34,828 nt of DNA from positions 32,313 through 67,140 of the forward strand of contig DLHW01000003.1 of assembly GCA_002483425.1 (NCBI GenBank). Direction: 5' to 3'. Origin of the DNA: Methylococcaceae bacterium UBA7658. Lineage in GTDB: Bacteria > Pseudomonadota > Gammaproteobacteria > Methylococcales > Methylomonadaceae. How positions within the stretch are numbered: position 1 is the stretch's first letter; the number at the start of each line of letters is the position of its first letter. This document shows, one piece after another, positions 13,870 through 23,865 of the stretch. A program made the position numbers and the translations under genes. The notes under the pieces are model-generated. The model was not told where the DNA came from. It did no database searches and saw nothing but the letters and a program-made list of their open reading frames with translations.

Positions 13870-15498
13870 ATGTTGCAATCATTCCCTCCCAGGCTGCTTT
13901 TGGCGCTTTTTTGGGCAGTGCTTACTTTCGTAAGTCTTGCTCTGCGTCCTCTGTTTCCTATCGACGAAACCCGGTATGCCGCTGTTGCTTGGGAAATGTG
14001 GATTAGGAACGATTTTCTCGTTCCCTATTTGAACGGCGAAACGTATAGCCATAAGCCGCCATTATTATTTTGGCTGATGCAACTCAGTTGGTGGTTATTT
14101 GGCGTTAACGATTGGTCGCATCGGGTGATTGCACCCCTGTTTTCCCTGGCGTCGCTCTATCTCCTGCAAACACTTGCAAGGACGCTTTGGCCTGAACGGA
14201 AACAGATAGCCGAACTGGCGCCCTTCATCTTGCTGGGATTTTTTTTCTGGATGGTGTTCGGTACATTGACGATGTTCGACATCATGCTGAGTTTCTTTGC
14301 GTTACTGGGTATTTATGCGATTTCGTTATCGTTAAGCTCGGGTTTGTCGTATAAACGCTGGGTTTTACTGGGCGCTGCGATTGGGGGCGGCGTTTTGACA
14401 AAAGGCCCCGTCATTTTGCTGCATGTTTTGCCTTTGGGCTTGCTGGCGCCTTGGTTGTTAACTGTGCGGCCCGGTCAATGGAGTAAGAAACAGTGGTATT
14501 CAGGTTTGTTCTTTGCTGTCGTAATCGGCGCTGCTATTGCTTTAAGCTGGGCGATACCGGCTGGTATTGCTGGCGGCGAAGACTACCGGAATGCGATTTT
14601 TCTGGGTCAAACTAGCGGACGCATTGTCGATTCGTTTGCACATAAACTGCCGTTTTGGTGGTATTTACAGCTTTTGCCTATAATGCTGCTGCCTTGGCTA
14701 TTGCTGAAGCCGTTCTGGGTTGGCCTGGTCAAGATAAAAAATGACGATTACGGCTGCCATTTTTGCTGGGTATGGTTGCTGCCGGTATTCATTGCTTTTT
14801 CGCTCGTAAGCGGTAAGCGGATCCATTATTTGCTGCCGTTGATGCCGGGATTGGCGCTATTAGTTGCCTGGGGTTTAGATCGGATATCAGTCTTTGACTG
14901 GCGCAAGCCGCTAATGGCGATAATTGCTCTTTGGGGCGGTTTGGGAATGAGCTTAGTCTTGTTGCCTTGGCTAAATGAAATCTATTCCTGGCATCCAGAA
15001 TTGTCCAGATTATCTCCGCTTTGGGGTCTTTTGCCGTTGCTAAGCGCCGGCTATTTGTTTTTTTGCGATTCGAATAATGCTGGAAAAGCGGTAATCCGTG
15101 TTTGCATATCGGCTATTTTCGTCGCATTGGCGTTAGCAGGCGGTTTTTTTGAAAGCCAAGGCTCCCGCTATGATACAGCGCCGACCGGTCATGAGATTGC
15201 TCGCTTGATGCAGGAAAACCGTGCTGTCGCTTTTTTCGGGGGTAAATATCACGGGCAATTTAATTTTGCTGGCCGTTTGGTTCGGCCGGTACACGTTATT
15301 TCAGGCCGAAAGGGTTTAATCGATTTCGCCGGACAACATCCCGAAGGATTTGTTTTGTTTGAATATAAAGGGCAGTCGGCTATCCCGGCGTCAACGATGA
15401 GCTACAGTTATCCTTTCAAAAGTCATGCTGTCGGATTGGTCTCCTGCGAGACGCTGCTTAAAAATCCGCAAATGGTAGAAAAATTGATTCCTGTTTAA
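13870..15498 (+). CDS. ArnT-like integral membrane glycosyltransferase (GT39/GT83 type)
   Basis: 542-residue protein with about twelve membrane helices. The first periplasmic loop has the catalytic-type Asp-Glu pair (D32-E33 in FPIDETRYAAVAWEMW), followed by SHKPPLLFWLMQL, as in ArnT and protein mannosyltransferases that use polyprenyl-phosphate sugars. GKRIHYLLPLMPGLALL is another family segment. It ends the three-gene GT2/LAB_N/GT operon. By analogy with known systems, the GT2 enzyme makes the lipid-linked sugar and this protein moves it to lipid A or another periplasmic acceptor. Acceptor and sugar are unknown. Confidence 0.82.
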   Translation: MLQSFPPRLLLALFWAVLTFVSLALRPLFPIDETRYAAVAWEMWIRNDFLVPYLNGETYSHKPPLLFWLMQLSWWLFGVNDWSHRVIAPLFSLASLYLLQTLARTLWPERKQIAELAPFILLGFFFWMVFGTLTMFDIMLSFFALLGIYAISLSLSSGLSYKRWVLLGAAIGGGVLTKGPVILLHVLPLGLLAPWLLTVRPGQWSKKQWYSGLFFAVVIGAAIALSWAIPAGIAGGEDYRNAIFLGQTSGRIVDSFAHKLPFWWYLQLLPIMLLPWLLLKPFWVGLVKIKNDDYGCHFCWVWLLPVFIAFSLVSGKRIHYLLPLMPGLALLVAWGLDRISVFDWRKPLMAIIALWGGLGMSLVLLPWLNEIYSWHPELSRLSPLWGLLPLLSAGYLFFCDSNNAGKAVIRVCISAIFVALALAGGFFESQGSRYDTAPTGHEIARLMQENRAVAFFGGKYHGQFNFAGRLVRPVHVISGRKGLIDFAGQHPEGFVLFEYKGQSAIPASTMSYSYPFKSHAVGLVSCETLLKNPQMVEKLIPV

Positions 15499-15714
15499 GA
15501 AGTCCGGTTATGCGCCTAACCTTTTCAATCTGCTGTAATCGCTTTTGGGATGTAACAACTTCGACCTGAAGCGGACAATTTGATACAATTGCCGGATAAT
15601 TAAATACCAGAAACAAGGCGTCCAATTACAATATAACACGAGTTGCTTTAGCTTTTTGTCCAGTAAAAGCAATATCGATAGCCAATGATCCGGTACACCT
15701 AAAGCCAAGGATTA

Positions 15715-18315
15715 ATGTCAAACTTCGCAAAAGAAATCATTCCCGTCAATCTTGAAGACGAGATGAAGCAGTCTTATCTCGCTTATTCCATGAGCGTTAT
15801 TGTCGGTCGCGCCCTTCCCGATGTTAGGGATGGACTCAAGCCGGTGCATAGGCGTGTGTTGTACGGGATGTACGAGGCGGGCAATGATTGGAATAAACCT
15901 TATGTAAAATCCGCCCGTATCGTCGGCGAAGTTATGGGTAAATACCATCCGCATGGCGATAGCGCCATTTACGACACGATGGTGCGGATGGCGCAACCGT
16001 TTTCCATGCGTTACGTGCTCATCGACGGACAGGGCAATTATGGCTCGGTGGATGGTGATCCGCCCGCCGCTATGCGTTACACCGAGGCGCGGCTGGCGAA
16101 AATATCGCATGAAATGTTGGCGGATTTGGATAAAGAAACTGTCGATTTCGATCCGAACTACGACGAGAAAGAACTCGAACCGGCTGTTTTGCCCACTAAA
16201 GTACCGGCGCTTCTCATCAACGGTTCGTCAGGTATTGCCGTAGGGATGGCGACCAATATCCCGCCGCATAATTTAAGCGAAGTTATCAACGCCTGCTTGC
16301 ACCTTATCGACCAGCCCGATGCGACCATCCAAGACTTGATGGCGCATGTAACTGGGCCGGATTTCCCGACGGCGGGCTTTATCAATGGCTATTCAGGTAT
16401 TTACAGTGCCTACACGACGGGGCGCGGCAAGATTTACCTGCGCGCCCGGTGTCATTTCGAGGACGTAGAGGGAGGTAACCGGCAAGCCATTGTTACCACG
16501 GAATTACCTTATCAAGTCAACAAAGCGAATTTACAAGAGAAAATCGCCGAGTTAGTCAAAGAAGGCCGAATTGAGGGCATTTCAGCCATCCGGGACGAAT
16601 CCGACAAAGACGGTATGCGTTTGGTCATCGAACTCAAGCGCAGCGAAATGCCGGAGGTCGTCCTCAATAATCTTTACAAACAAACTCAGTTCGAAACGGT
16701 GTTCGGCATCAATATGGTTGCCTTACTTGATGGCCGTCCGTATTGTCTCAACCTTAAAGAAATTCTTCATGCGTTTGTCGACCATCGCCGTGAGGTTGTC
16801 ACCCGCCGCACAATCTTCAACTTACGCAAAGCGCGGGAACGCGCCCATACCTTGGAAGGCTTGGCGGTTGCGCTCGCTAATATCGACGAGATGATCGAAT
16901 TGATTAAATCGTCCACCAATCGTAGCGATGCTAAAGACGGTTTGTTATCCAGAAACTGGAATGCCGGTTTGGTGTTGTCGTTATTGGATCGCGCCGATGC
17001 GAATCGCAGCAGACCGGAAGATTTAGCGCCCGATTTGGGTATTGATGGCGAATTGTATCGATTGTCGGAAGCCCAGGCCATCGCTATTCTGGAACTGCAA
17101 TTGCAACGCTTGACGGGTCTTGAGCAAGATAAGATTATCAACGAATATAAAGAATTGCTCGACCAAATCGACGAATACCTGCATATTTTGGCCAATGATT
17201 CACGGTTGATGGAAATCATCCGCGAGGAACTTGCCGCCATTAAAGAGGAGTTCGGCGATAAACGCCGTACGGAGATAATTCATACCCAGCTAGATTTGTC
17301 CGACGGGGACTTAATTACCGAGGAAGACATGGTTGTCACTAAATCGCATGAGGGTTACGTGAAAGCGCAGCCGTTAAGCGATTACCGGGCGCAACGTCGC
17401 GGCGGACGGGGCAAGTCGGCGACGGCGACCAAAGAAGAGGACTATGTCGATAAACTTATTATCGCCAATACGCACGATACCATTTTATGTTTTTCGTCAT
17501 TCGGCAAAGTGTATTGGCTGAAAGTCTACCAATTACCGGTAGCGAGCCGGGCTTCCCGCGGCAAACCTTTTGTTAATCTGCTCGCCCTGGATGAGGGTGA
17601 AAAAATCAGCGCGATCTTGCCGGTTAAGGAATTCAGCAGCAATAAGTTTATTTTTATGGCGACTTCCTCCGGTACGGTTAAAAAAACCCCGCTCGACGAA
17701 TTCGAGCGCCAGCGCGCCAACGGTAAGATCGCTATCGATTTGAGGGAAGACGATACCTTGGTGGGTGTTGCCGTGACCGACGGTCACCAAAATGTCATGC
17801 TATTTGCCAGTTCGGGCAAGGCGAATTGCTTCAATGAGGTTGATGTGCGTTCGATGGGACGTACTGCTGCTGGCGTGCGCGGGATGAAGTTGCAAGGCGG
17901 CCAGAAGGTGATTTCCCTGATTATCGGCACCGAAGGAACCGTATTAACGATAACCGAAAACGGTTACGGCAAACGCACCCGGCTCGAAGAGTTTACCGTG
18001 CATAACCGTGGCGGGCAGGGCATGATCGCCATGCAAACCTCCGAAAGAAACGGCGCCCTGGTCGGTGCCGTACTTGTGAATGAGCATGATGAAATCATGT
18101 TAATTACCAATGGCGGCACTTTGGTGCGGACGCCGGTTGAAGGTATTTCCGTGGTTGGCCGCAATACCCAAGGCGTACGGATTATCCGCCCGGATAAGGA
18201 CGAACGGGTTATCGGAGTGGACAGGATAGAAGGCTTAGCGGGCGAAGACGGTAGCGACGATGAGACCGCCATCGATGATGCAAATAACGACAATACAGAT
18301 TCTGGAGAAGAGTAA
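15715..18315 (+). CDS. gyrA: DNA gyrase subunit A
   Basis: Breakage-reunion subunit of gyrase (866 aa), introducing negative supercoils with GyrB. The catalytic Tyr is Y122 in AAMRYTEARL. Quinolone-region residues S83 and D87 (HPHGDSAIYD) are wild-type-like, with the same numbering as E. coli. The C-terminal beta-pinwheel carries a GyrA-box-like segment (QRRGGRGKS) and the tail is acidic (EDGSDDETAIDD). AAGGA at 15707-15711 precedes the ATG. serC starts 3 bases after the stop, so gyrA heads the amino-acid supercluster. The gyrB partner is not in the window. Confidence 0.98.
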   Translation: MSNFAKEIIPVNLEDEMKQSYLAYSMSVIVGRALPDVRDGLKPVHRRVLYGMYEAGNDWNKPYVKSARIVGEVMGKYHPHGDSAIYDTMVRMAQPFSMRYVLIDGQGNYGSVDGDPPAAMRYTEARLAKISHEMLADLDKETVDFDPNYDEKELEPAVLPTKVPALLINGSSGIAVGMATNIPPHNLSEVINACLHLIDQPDATIQDLMAHVTGPDFPTAGFINGYSGIYSAYTTGRGKIYLRARCHFEDVEGGNRQAIVTTELPYQVNKANLQEKIAELVKEGRIEGISAIRDESDKDGMRLVIELKRSEMPEVVLNNLYKQTQFETVFGINMVALLDGRPYCLNLKEILHAFVDHRREVVTRRTIFNLRKARERAHTLEGLAVALANIDEMIELIKSSTNRSDAKDGLLSRNWNAGLVLSLLDRADANRSRPEDLAPDLGIDGELYRLSEAQAIAILELQLQRLTGLEQDKIINEYKELLDQIDEYLHILANDSRLMEIIREELAAIKEEFGDKRRTEIIHTQLDLSDGDLITEEDMVVTKSHEGYVKAQPLSDYRAQRRGGRGKSATATKEEDYVDKLIIANTHDTILCFSSFGKVYWLKVYQLPVASRASRGKPFVNLLALDEGEKISAILPVKEFSSNKFIFMATSSGTVKKTPLDEFERQRANGKIAIDLREDDTLVGVAVTDGHQNVMLFASSGKANCFNEVDVRSMGRTAAGVRGMKLQGGQKVISLIIGTEGTVLTITENGYGKRTRLEEFTVHNRGGQGMIAMQTSERNGALVGAVLVNEHDEIMLITNGGTLVRTPVEGISVVGRNTQGVRIIRPDKDERVIGVDRIEGLAGEDGSDDETAIDDANNDNTDSGEE

Positions 18316-18318
18316 CAC

Positions 18319-19398
18319 ATGAGTAGAGTTTATAATTTCAGCGCCGGCCCTTCGGCTTTCCCCGAAGCCGTTTTACAGCAGGCCCAGGCCGAAATGCTGG
18401 AGTGGCGGGATAGCGGGATGTCCGTGATGGAAATGAGCCATCGCGGCAAATTCTTTTCACAAATTGCTGAAGAACTGGAAAGCGATTTACGCCAGTTGAT
18501 GGCAATTCCTGAAAATTATAAGGTGTTGTTTTTGCAAGGTGGGGCTTCCGGTCAGTTTTCTTTTATCCCGTTGAATATACTGAACGGCAAAACTAAAGCC
18601 TGCTACGTCAATACCGGCGCTTGGTCGGAAAAAGCGATCCAGGATGCGAAAGGCCAATGCGAAGTCGTTGTCAGCGCCAGTTCGCACGACAAGAATTTTA
18701 CCTACATCCCGGCTACGGTCTCCTGGCAGATCGATCCTTCGGCGGCTTATCTGCATTACACCTCCAACGAGACCATCCACGGCGTGGAATTTCAAGCCGT
18801 TCCCGACGCGCAAGGCTTGACGCTGGTTTCGGATATGTCGTCGAATATTCTCTCGCGTCAAGTCGATGTCAGCCGATTCGGTTTGATCTATGCCGGAACC
18901 CAAAAAAACATGGGACCTGCAGGCGTTACTGTTGTTATCGTAAGGGAAGATCTGGTCGGTCATGCCGTCAAAGGAGTGCCGCCTGTGTTCGATTACGCCC
19001 AGCAAGTCAAAAACGGTTCCATGTTAAATACTCCGGCGACTTATAACTGGTACTTAGTCGGCTTGGTGTTGAAATGGTTGAAGGATCAGGGCGGTGTGCC
19101 TGCTATCGAGCAACGCAACGTCAAAAAGGCGGAAAAGCTCTATAGCACCATCGACCAATCGTCATTTTATAAAAACCCGGTGGAAAAATCGGTGCGATCC
19201 AGAATGAACGTGCCTTTTATCCTAGCGGATGAAGCACTGGATAAGCCTTTCTTGGCGGCCGCTGAAGCCAACGGCCTATTCGAGTTAAAAGGCCACCGTT
19301 CCGTCGGCGGGATGCGCGCCAGCATTTATAACGCTATGCCGGAATCGGGCGTCGACGCCTTGTGCGAATTCATCAAAGAATTCGAAAGGACGCATTGA
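18319..19398 (+). CDS. serC: Phosphoserine aminotransferase
   Basis: PLP enzyme (359 aa) converting 3-phosphohydroxypyruvate to phosphoserine in serine synthesis, and also used in pyridoxal phosphate synthesis. N-terminal YNFSAGPSAFPEAVL, phosphate-binding GGASGQF and the PLP Lys K196 in YAGTQKNMGPAG are diagnostic. The C terminus HRSVGGMRASIYNAMP is typical. It follows gyrA by 3 bases, and pheA starts 32 bases downstream. Confidence 0.97.
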   Translation: MSRVYNFSAGPSAFPEAVLQQAQAEMLEWRDSGMSVMEMSHRGKFFSQIAEELESDLRQLMAIPENYKVLFLQGGASGQFSFIPLNILNGKTKACYVNTGAWSEKAIQDAKGQCEVVVSASSHDKNFTYIPATVSWQIDPSAAYLHYTSNETIHGVEFQAVPDAQGLTLVSDMSSNILSRQVDVSRFGLIYAGTQKNMGPAGVTVVIVREDLVGHAVKGVPPVFDYAQQVKNGSMLNTPATYNWYLVGLVLKWLKDQGGVPAIEQRNVKKAEKLYSTIDQSSFYKNPVEKSVRSRMNVPFILADEALDKPFLAAAEANGLFELKGHRSVGGMRASIYNAMPESGVDALCEFIKEFERTH

Positions 19399-19430
19399 TC
19401 CACCGGTTTGCCGACACAGACAGGATTGCC

Positions 19431-20516
19431 ATGAACTCAATCACGCCCCTGAGCGAATTAAGGGACAAAATTGACGATATCGACCGGCAAATTTTGCAGT
19501 TGATCAATCAACGTGCGAGCTGCGCAATGCAAGTGGCGAAAACCAAAGTTGCATTAGGTGAGCAAGGCACTTTTTATCGTCCCGATCGCGAATCGCTTGT
19601 TTTAAGGCGGATAAAAGAACTGAATCCTGGGCCGTTGCCCGACCAGACCGCTGTCCGGTTCTTCCGGGAATTGATGTCGTCTTGTTTGGCGCTGGAAAAA
19701 CCGCTGGATGTCGCCTATCTGGGGCCGGAGGGTACTTTTACCCAGCAGGCCGTGTTGAAGCATTTCGGCAATGCGGTAAAAGCGGTTCCCGAGGCGACGA
19801 TCAACGATATTTTTTCAACGGTCGAAAATGGGGGTTGCCAGTTTGGTGTTGTGCCGGTGGAGAATTCGACCGAGGGCGTCATCAGTTACACCTTCGACCG
19901 CTTTCTAGTTTCGCCGCTCAATATTTGCGGCGAAGTCGAAATCCAGATTCATCACAACTTGATGGCAAAAGACGCCGATAGGTCGCTTATCAAGGAAATT
20001 TTTTCCCACCAGCAGTCGTTGGCGCAATGCCGCCAATGGCTGGAAAAGAATTTTTCGAATGTTAAATTGCGGGCGGTCAGCAGTAATGCAGAGGCCGCGC
20101 GATTGGCTTCCATTACCCAGGATTCCGCCGCCGTTGCGGGCAGGCCGGCCGCCGAGTTGTATAATCTTGAAATTTTGGAAAAAAATATCGAGGATGAGTC
20201 GAACAATACCACCCGCTTTATTATCATAGGCAAGCAAACCTCCGCTTCAACAGGACACGATAAAACCTCGTTGGTCGTTTCGACCGGCAACCAGCCTGGG
20301 GCTTTACATAAGATTTTGGAGCCGTTTGCAAAATTAGGGATCGGTTTATTGCATATCGAATCACGACCATCCCGTCAGGGACTATGGGAATACGTGTTTT
20401 TTATCGATATCGAAGGGCATAGCGAAGACGAACGAGTAGCTAAAGCGCTCGATATATTAAAGGATAGTGTCAGCATGTTGAAATTGTTAGGTTCTTATCC
20501 CCGGTCTGTCCTGTAA
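19431..20516 (+). CDS. pheA: Bifunctional chorismate mutase / prephenate dehydratase
   Basis: P-protein (361 aa) turning chorismate into prephenate and then phenylpyruvate for phenylalanine synthesis. Domains: chorismate mutase (1-90, LRDKIDDIDRQILQLINQRA), prephenate dehydratase (about 95-270, VAYLGPEGTFTQQAV and NTTRFIIIG) and a C-terminal ACT domain with the ESRP motif (HIESRPSRQGLWEYVFFID) that binds phenylalanine for feedback control. ATG 19431 with CAGGA upstream is the normal start; the open frame reaches further upstream into serC but is not needed. Confidence 0.96.
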   Translation: MNSITPLSELRDKIDDIDRQILQLINQRASCAMQVAKTKVALGEQGTFYRPDRESLVLRRIKELNPGPLPDQTAVRFFRELMSSCLALEKPLDVAYLGPEGTFTQQAVLKHFGNAVKAVPEATINDIFSTVENGGCQFGVVPVENSTEGVISYTFDRFLVSPLNICGEVEIQIHHNLMAKDADRSLIKEIFSHQQSLAQCRQWLEKNFSNVKLRAVSSNAEAARLASITQDSAAVAGRPAAELYNLEILEKNIEDESNNTTRFIIIGKQTSASTGHDKTSLVVSTGNQPGALHKILEPFAKLGIGLLHIESRPSRQGLWEYVFFIDIEGHSEDERVAKALDILKDSVSMLKLLGSYPRSVL

Positions 20517-20552
20517 CCTTTCGTTAATTTCATTTTACCTTCCGCATAGTTC

Positions 20553-21665
20553 ATGAGCCGAAACGAAAGCATCTATAATCTTGCCGTAAACGGTGTGCGC
20601 CAGCTTGTGCCTTATGTTGCAGGCAAGCCGATAGAGGAATTGGAACGCGAACTCGGTTTGACTGGAATCATCAAACTCGCGTCCAATGAAAATCCGCTGG
20701 GGCCAGGGAAACAAGCCTTGGCGGCGATCCAATCCGCGCTAACCCAATTGACACTATACCCCGATGGCAACGGTTTCAATTTAAAAGCCGCACTGGCAAA
20801 GAAATACGCACTCGACGCCAGCCAGATTACGTTGGGTAATGGTTCGAACGAATTGTTGGAGTTAGTGGCGAGGGCGTTTTTAACGCCGGGATTGGAAGCT
20901 ATGTTTTCGGAGCACGCCTTCGCTGTGTATCCGATTGTCACGCAAGCCGCCGGTGCGACCGCTGTGGTTGTTCCCGCCTTGAATTACGGCAACGACTTGG
21001 CGGCGATGGCGGCGCGAATCTGCGATCTTACCCGGGTTATTTTTATAGCCAATCCCAATAACCCAACCGGCACCTTGCTGAAACAAACGGATTTGCAAAG
21101 TTTTATCGCCGCGCTTCCGGCGCATTGTCTGTGCGTATTGGACGAAGCCTATTTCGAGTTTGTTTCCAGTAACGAAGGTATCAATTCGTTGGATTGGCTG
21201 CAAACCAATCCCAATTTGATAATTACGCGGACTTTTTCCAAGGCTTACGGGTTGGCAGGGTTGCGGGCCGGATACAGCTTATCAAGTCCTGAGATTGCGG
21301 ATATCCTGAATCGAGTCCGTCAGCCTTTCAACAATAACTCGTTAGCGCTGGTGGCTGCGGAAGCGGCATTGTCCGATGAGGACTATTTGCTGCAAACCGT
21401 TGCGGCGAACGCCCAAGGTATGTCGATTTTAACGGAAGGGTTTAAAATACTGGGGCTGGATTGGATTCCCTCCGCCGGAAATTTTGTGTCCGTGGACTTG
21501 AAACGGCCCGGACAACCCGTTTACGAAGCATTATTGCGCAAAGGGGTCATCGTAAGACCTATCGCTAACTACGGAATGCCTAACCATCTTAGGATTAGCG
21601 TCGGCACCGGAGCGGAGAACCGGTTTTTTCTGAAAGCGTTATCGGAAACGCTGGCTGATGTTTAA
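20553..21665 (+). CDS. hisC: Histidinol-phosphate / aromatic aminotransferase
   Basis: Class I/II PLP aminotransferase (370 aa). The N-terminal VNGVRQLVPYVAGKPIEELE and KLASNENPLGPG are HisC hallmarks, and the PLP Lys is K230 in TFSKAYGLAGLRAGY. Placement between pheA and tyrA, away from other his genes, suggests it may also or mainly transaminate phenylpyruvate, hydroxyphenylpyruvate or prephenate, as proposed for HisC copies in this supercluster (inference). Overlaps tyrA by 8 bases. Confidence 0.93.
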   Translation: MSRNESIYNLAVNGVRQLVPYVAGKPIEELERELGLTGIIKLASNENPLGPGKQALAAIQSALTQLTLYPDGNGFNLKAALAKKYALDASQITLGNGSNELLELVARAFLTPGLEAMFSEHAFAVYPIVTQAAGATAVVVPALNYGNDLAAMAARICDLTRVIFIANPNNPTGTLLKQTDLQSFIAALPAHCLCVLDEAYFEFVSSNEGINSLDWLQTNPNLIITRTFSKAYGLAGLRAGYSLSSPEIADILNRVRQPFNNNSLALVAAEAALSDEDYLLQTVAANAQGMSILTEGFKILGLDWIPSAGNFVSVDLKRPGQPVYEALLRKGVIVRPIANYGMPNHLRISVGTGAENRFFLKALSETLADV

Positions 21666-22533
21666 TAAACTTTGCATAATAGGTGTCGGTCTTATCGGCG
21701 GTTCGGTAGCGTGTGCCGCAAGAAAGCAGGGCTTATGTAAAGAGATTATCGGATTTGGCAGGGACAACGATGTGCCGAATTTACAAAAGGCACAACATCT
21801 CGGGGTTATCGACATTTTTTCCCTCGATATTGACGAAGCCGTAGCGGATGCCGATTGTGTTGTCATCGCAACGCCGGTCGGGGCTATCGAATCCGTTTTG
21901 GCGGTGCTTAAGCCGTTCTGGTGCGAAAACGCTGTTTACACCGACGTCGGCAGCACTAAAGCGAATGTACTTGCCGCAGCTAAACGGGTATTTGGTTTTA
22001 TTCCAGACAATCTAGTTCCCGCGCACCCAATAGCGGGTGCTGAACGGAATGGAGTAGAAGCATCGATAGACAATCTGTTTGTCAATAAACGTTTAATTAT
22101 CACGCCAGAAAAAGAAACCCGATGCGATTTAGTGCAAAAAATTCGTGAGTTTTGGGAGCAGTTAGGATCGCAAGTAGTGATTATGGACGCCAGCCATCAC
22201 GACGCCATTCTCGCCGCGACCAGCCATTTGCCACATATCCTTGCGTTCGCATTGGTTGACATGCTCGGACATAAGGATGAGCAATCGGAAATTTTCCAAT
22301 ACGCCGCTGGCGGATTCAGAGATTTTACCCGCATTGCCTCCAGCGATCCGACGATGTGGCTGGACATTTGCATGGCGAATAAAATGGAAATTATCCCGTT
22401 AATAGAGCAACTAAAAGACGAGCTGAGTAAAATACAACAGTTTCTGAGTAACAACCAAACCCAACAACTTTTTAATACCTTTACCTATGCCGGGAAGTCG
22501 CGGCGGCGGTTTCTTGATCTTTTCGAAAACTAA
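21658..22533 (+). CDS. tyrA: Prephenate dehydrogenase
   Basis: NAD(P)-dependent enzyme (291 aa) converting prephenate to 4-hydroxyphenylpyruvate for tyrosine synthesis. An N-terminal Rossmann motif IGVGLIGGS is followed by DADCVVIATPVGAIESVL, the conserved YTDVGSTKANV and the active-site HPIAGAERNGVEAS. The helical C-terminal domain has SHLPHILAFALVD and RDFTRIASSDPTMW. No fused chorismate mutase or ACT domain is present. The ATG overlaps the end of hisC by 8 bases and aroA follows after 3 bases. Confidence 0.95.
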   Translation: MFNKLCIIGVGLIGGSVACAARKQGLCKEIIGFGRDNDVPNLQKAQHLGVIDIFSLDIDEAVADADCVVIATPVGAIESVLAVLKPFWCENAVYTDVGSTKANVLAAAKRVFGFIPDNLVPAHPIAGAERNGVEASIDNLFVNKRLIITPEKETRCDLVQKIREFWEQLGSQVVIMDASHHDAILAATSHLPHILAFALVDMLGHKDEQSEIFQYAAGGFRDFTRIASSDPTMWLDICMANKMEIIPLIEQLKDELSKIQQFLSNNQTQQLFNTFTYAGKSRRRFLDLFEN

Positions 22534-22536
22534 ATT

Positions 22537-23865
22537 ATGGCCAAATCGATAACCTTTATTGTTCAACCGGGCGGACAGTTGCGTGGCGAAGCGCGGGTGC
22601 CTGGGGATAAATCCATGTCGCACCGTTCCATTATGCTGGGGTCTTTGGCGGAAGGCGTTACCCATGTCAAAGGCTTCCTGGAGGCCGAAGACGCCTTATC
22701 GACTTTGCAAGCATTCCGCGACATGGGGGTTAAAATCGAAGGCCCGTCGGGCGGCTGCGTTACTATTCATGGTGTCGGCAAGCACGGTTTAAAAGCGCCC
22801 GCTAAAGAACTGTATCTGGGGAACTCGGGTACATCCATGCGCCTTTTGAGCGGATTATTAGCGGGACAGCCGTTCAATTGTGTGCTGACTGGCGATAAAT
22901 CCTTATCGGGACGTCCGATGAAGCGTGTGACTGAGCCGCTGGCGAAGATGGGCGCGGTTATCAAAACCACTGAAAAAGGCACAGCGCCTTTGGAAATCAC
23001 GGGGCAAGCCGGGCAATTGCAAGGCATTGATTATATTATGCCGATGGCGAGCGCTCAGGTGAAATCCTGTTTATTATTGGCGGGAATGTACGCCCAAGGC
23101 GAAACCAGCGTGACCGAGCCTGCGCCGACCCGCGACCATACCGAGCGGATGTTGGCGGGTTTCGGTTATCCCGTGAAACGTGACGGGAGCAAGGTCAGCA
23201 TTAACGCAAACGGAAAATTAACCGCATGCGAGATCGATGTCCCCAGCGATATTTCATCGGCGGCGTTTTTCTTAGTTGGCGCCAGCATCGCGCATGGGTC
23301 CGGCATCACTTTGAAGCACGTTGGCATTAATCCGACCCGTACCGGCGTGATCGATATTTTGCGGTTGATGGGCGCGAATATTGAAATTTTGAATCAGCGC
23401 GAAGCTGGCGGCGAGCCGGTGGCGGATTTGCGGATAACGTCCAGTGCGTTAAAAGGCATCGATATTCCTGAGGAATTGGTGCCGCTGGCGATTGACGAAT
23501 TTCCGGTACTGTTTATAGCGGCAGCCTGCGCGGAAGGCCAAACCCGATTGACCGGCGCGGAAGAATTGCGGGTGAAAGAGTCGGATCGCATACAAGTGAT
23601 GGCGGAGGGCTTGCGGGCTTTGGGTGTGGAGGCCCAGCCTACACCGGATGGTATGGTTATCCAGGGCGGCGGCAAAATTGGCGGCGGTACCGTCGAATCG
23701 CACGGGGATCACCGGATCGCAATGGCGTTTTCAATTGCCGGGTTGCGCGCCAGCGCGCCGATCACCATCCTGGATTGCGCCAATGTCAACACGTCTTTCC
23801 GGGAGTTTAAGGATATCGCCAAAGCGTTGGGTTTAGCGTTGATTTGCGAAGAAAGCGTCGAATGA
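22537..23865 (+). CDS. aroA: 3-phosphoshikimate 1-carboxyvinyltransferase (EPSP synthase)
   Basis: Sixth step of the shikimate pathway (442 aa): joins shikimate-3-phosphate and PEP. Substrate-binding motifs VPGDKSMSHRSIMLGSLAEG and LGNSGTSMRLLSGLLAG, the LSGRPMKRV region and the C-terminal SHGDHRIAMAFSIAGL are present. The form with Ala after the first Gly in the LGNSGTS region (G-T-S here) is not separately resolved, so glyphosate class is not assigned. Stop and cmk start overlap as ATGA (23862-23865). Confidence 0.97.
   Translation: MAKSITFIVQPGGQLRGEARVPGDKSMSHRSIMLGSLAEGVTHVKGFLEAEDALSTLQAFRDMGVKIEGPSGGCVTIHGVGKHGLKAPAKELYLGNSGTSMRLLSGLLAGQPFNCVLTGDKSLSGRPMKRVTEPLAKMGAVIKTTEKGTAPLEITGQAGQLQGIDYIMPMASAQVKSCLLLAGMYAQGETSVTEPAPTRDHTERMLAGFGYPVKRDGSKVSINANGKLTACEIDVPSDISSAAFFLVGASIAHGSGITLKHVGINPTRTGVIDILRLMGANIEILNQREAGGEPVADLRITSSALKGIDIPEELVPLAIDEFPVLFIAAACAEGQTRLTGAEELRVKESDRIQVMAEGLRALGVEAQPTPDGMVIQGGGKIGGGTVESHGDHRIAMAFSIAGLRASAPITILDCANVNTSFREFKDIAKALGLALICEESVE

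Noticed and set aside
15508..15708. 66-codon minus-strand frame upstream of gyrA
   Set aside because: It fills the region where the gyrA promoter should be, has no recognisable domain or convincing ribosome binding site, and the gap is too short for both.
15955..15990. Possible quinolone-resistance changes in gyrA
   Set aside because: S83 and D87 are the wild-type residues.
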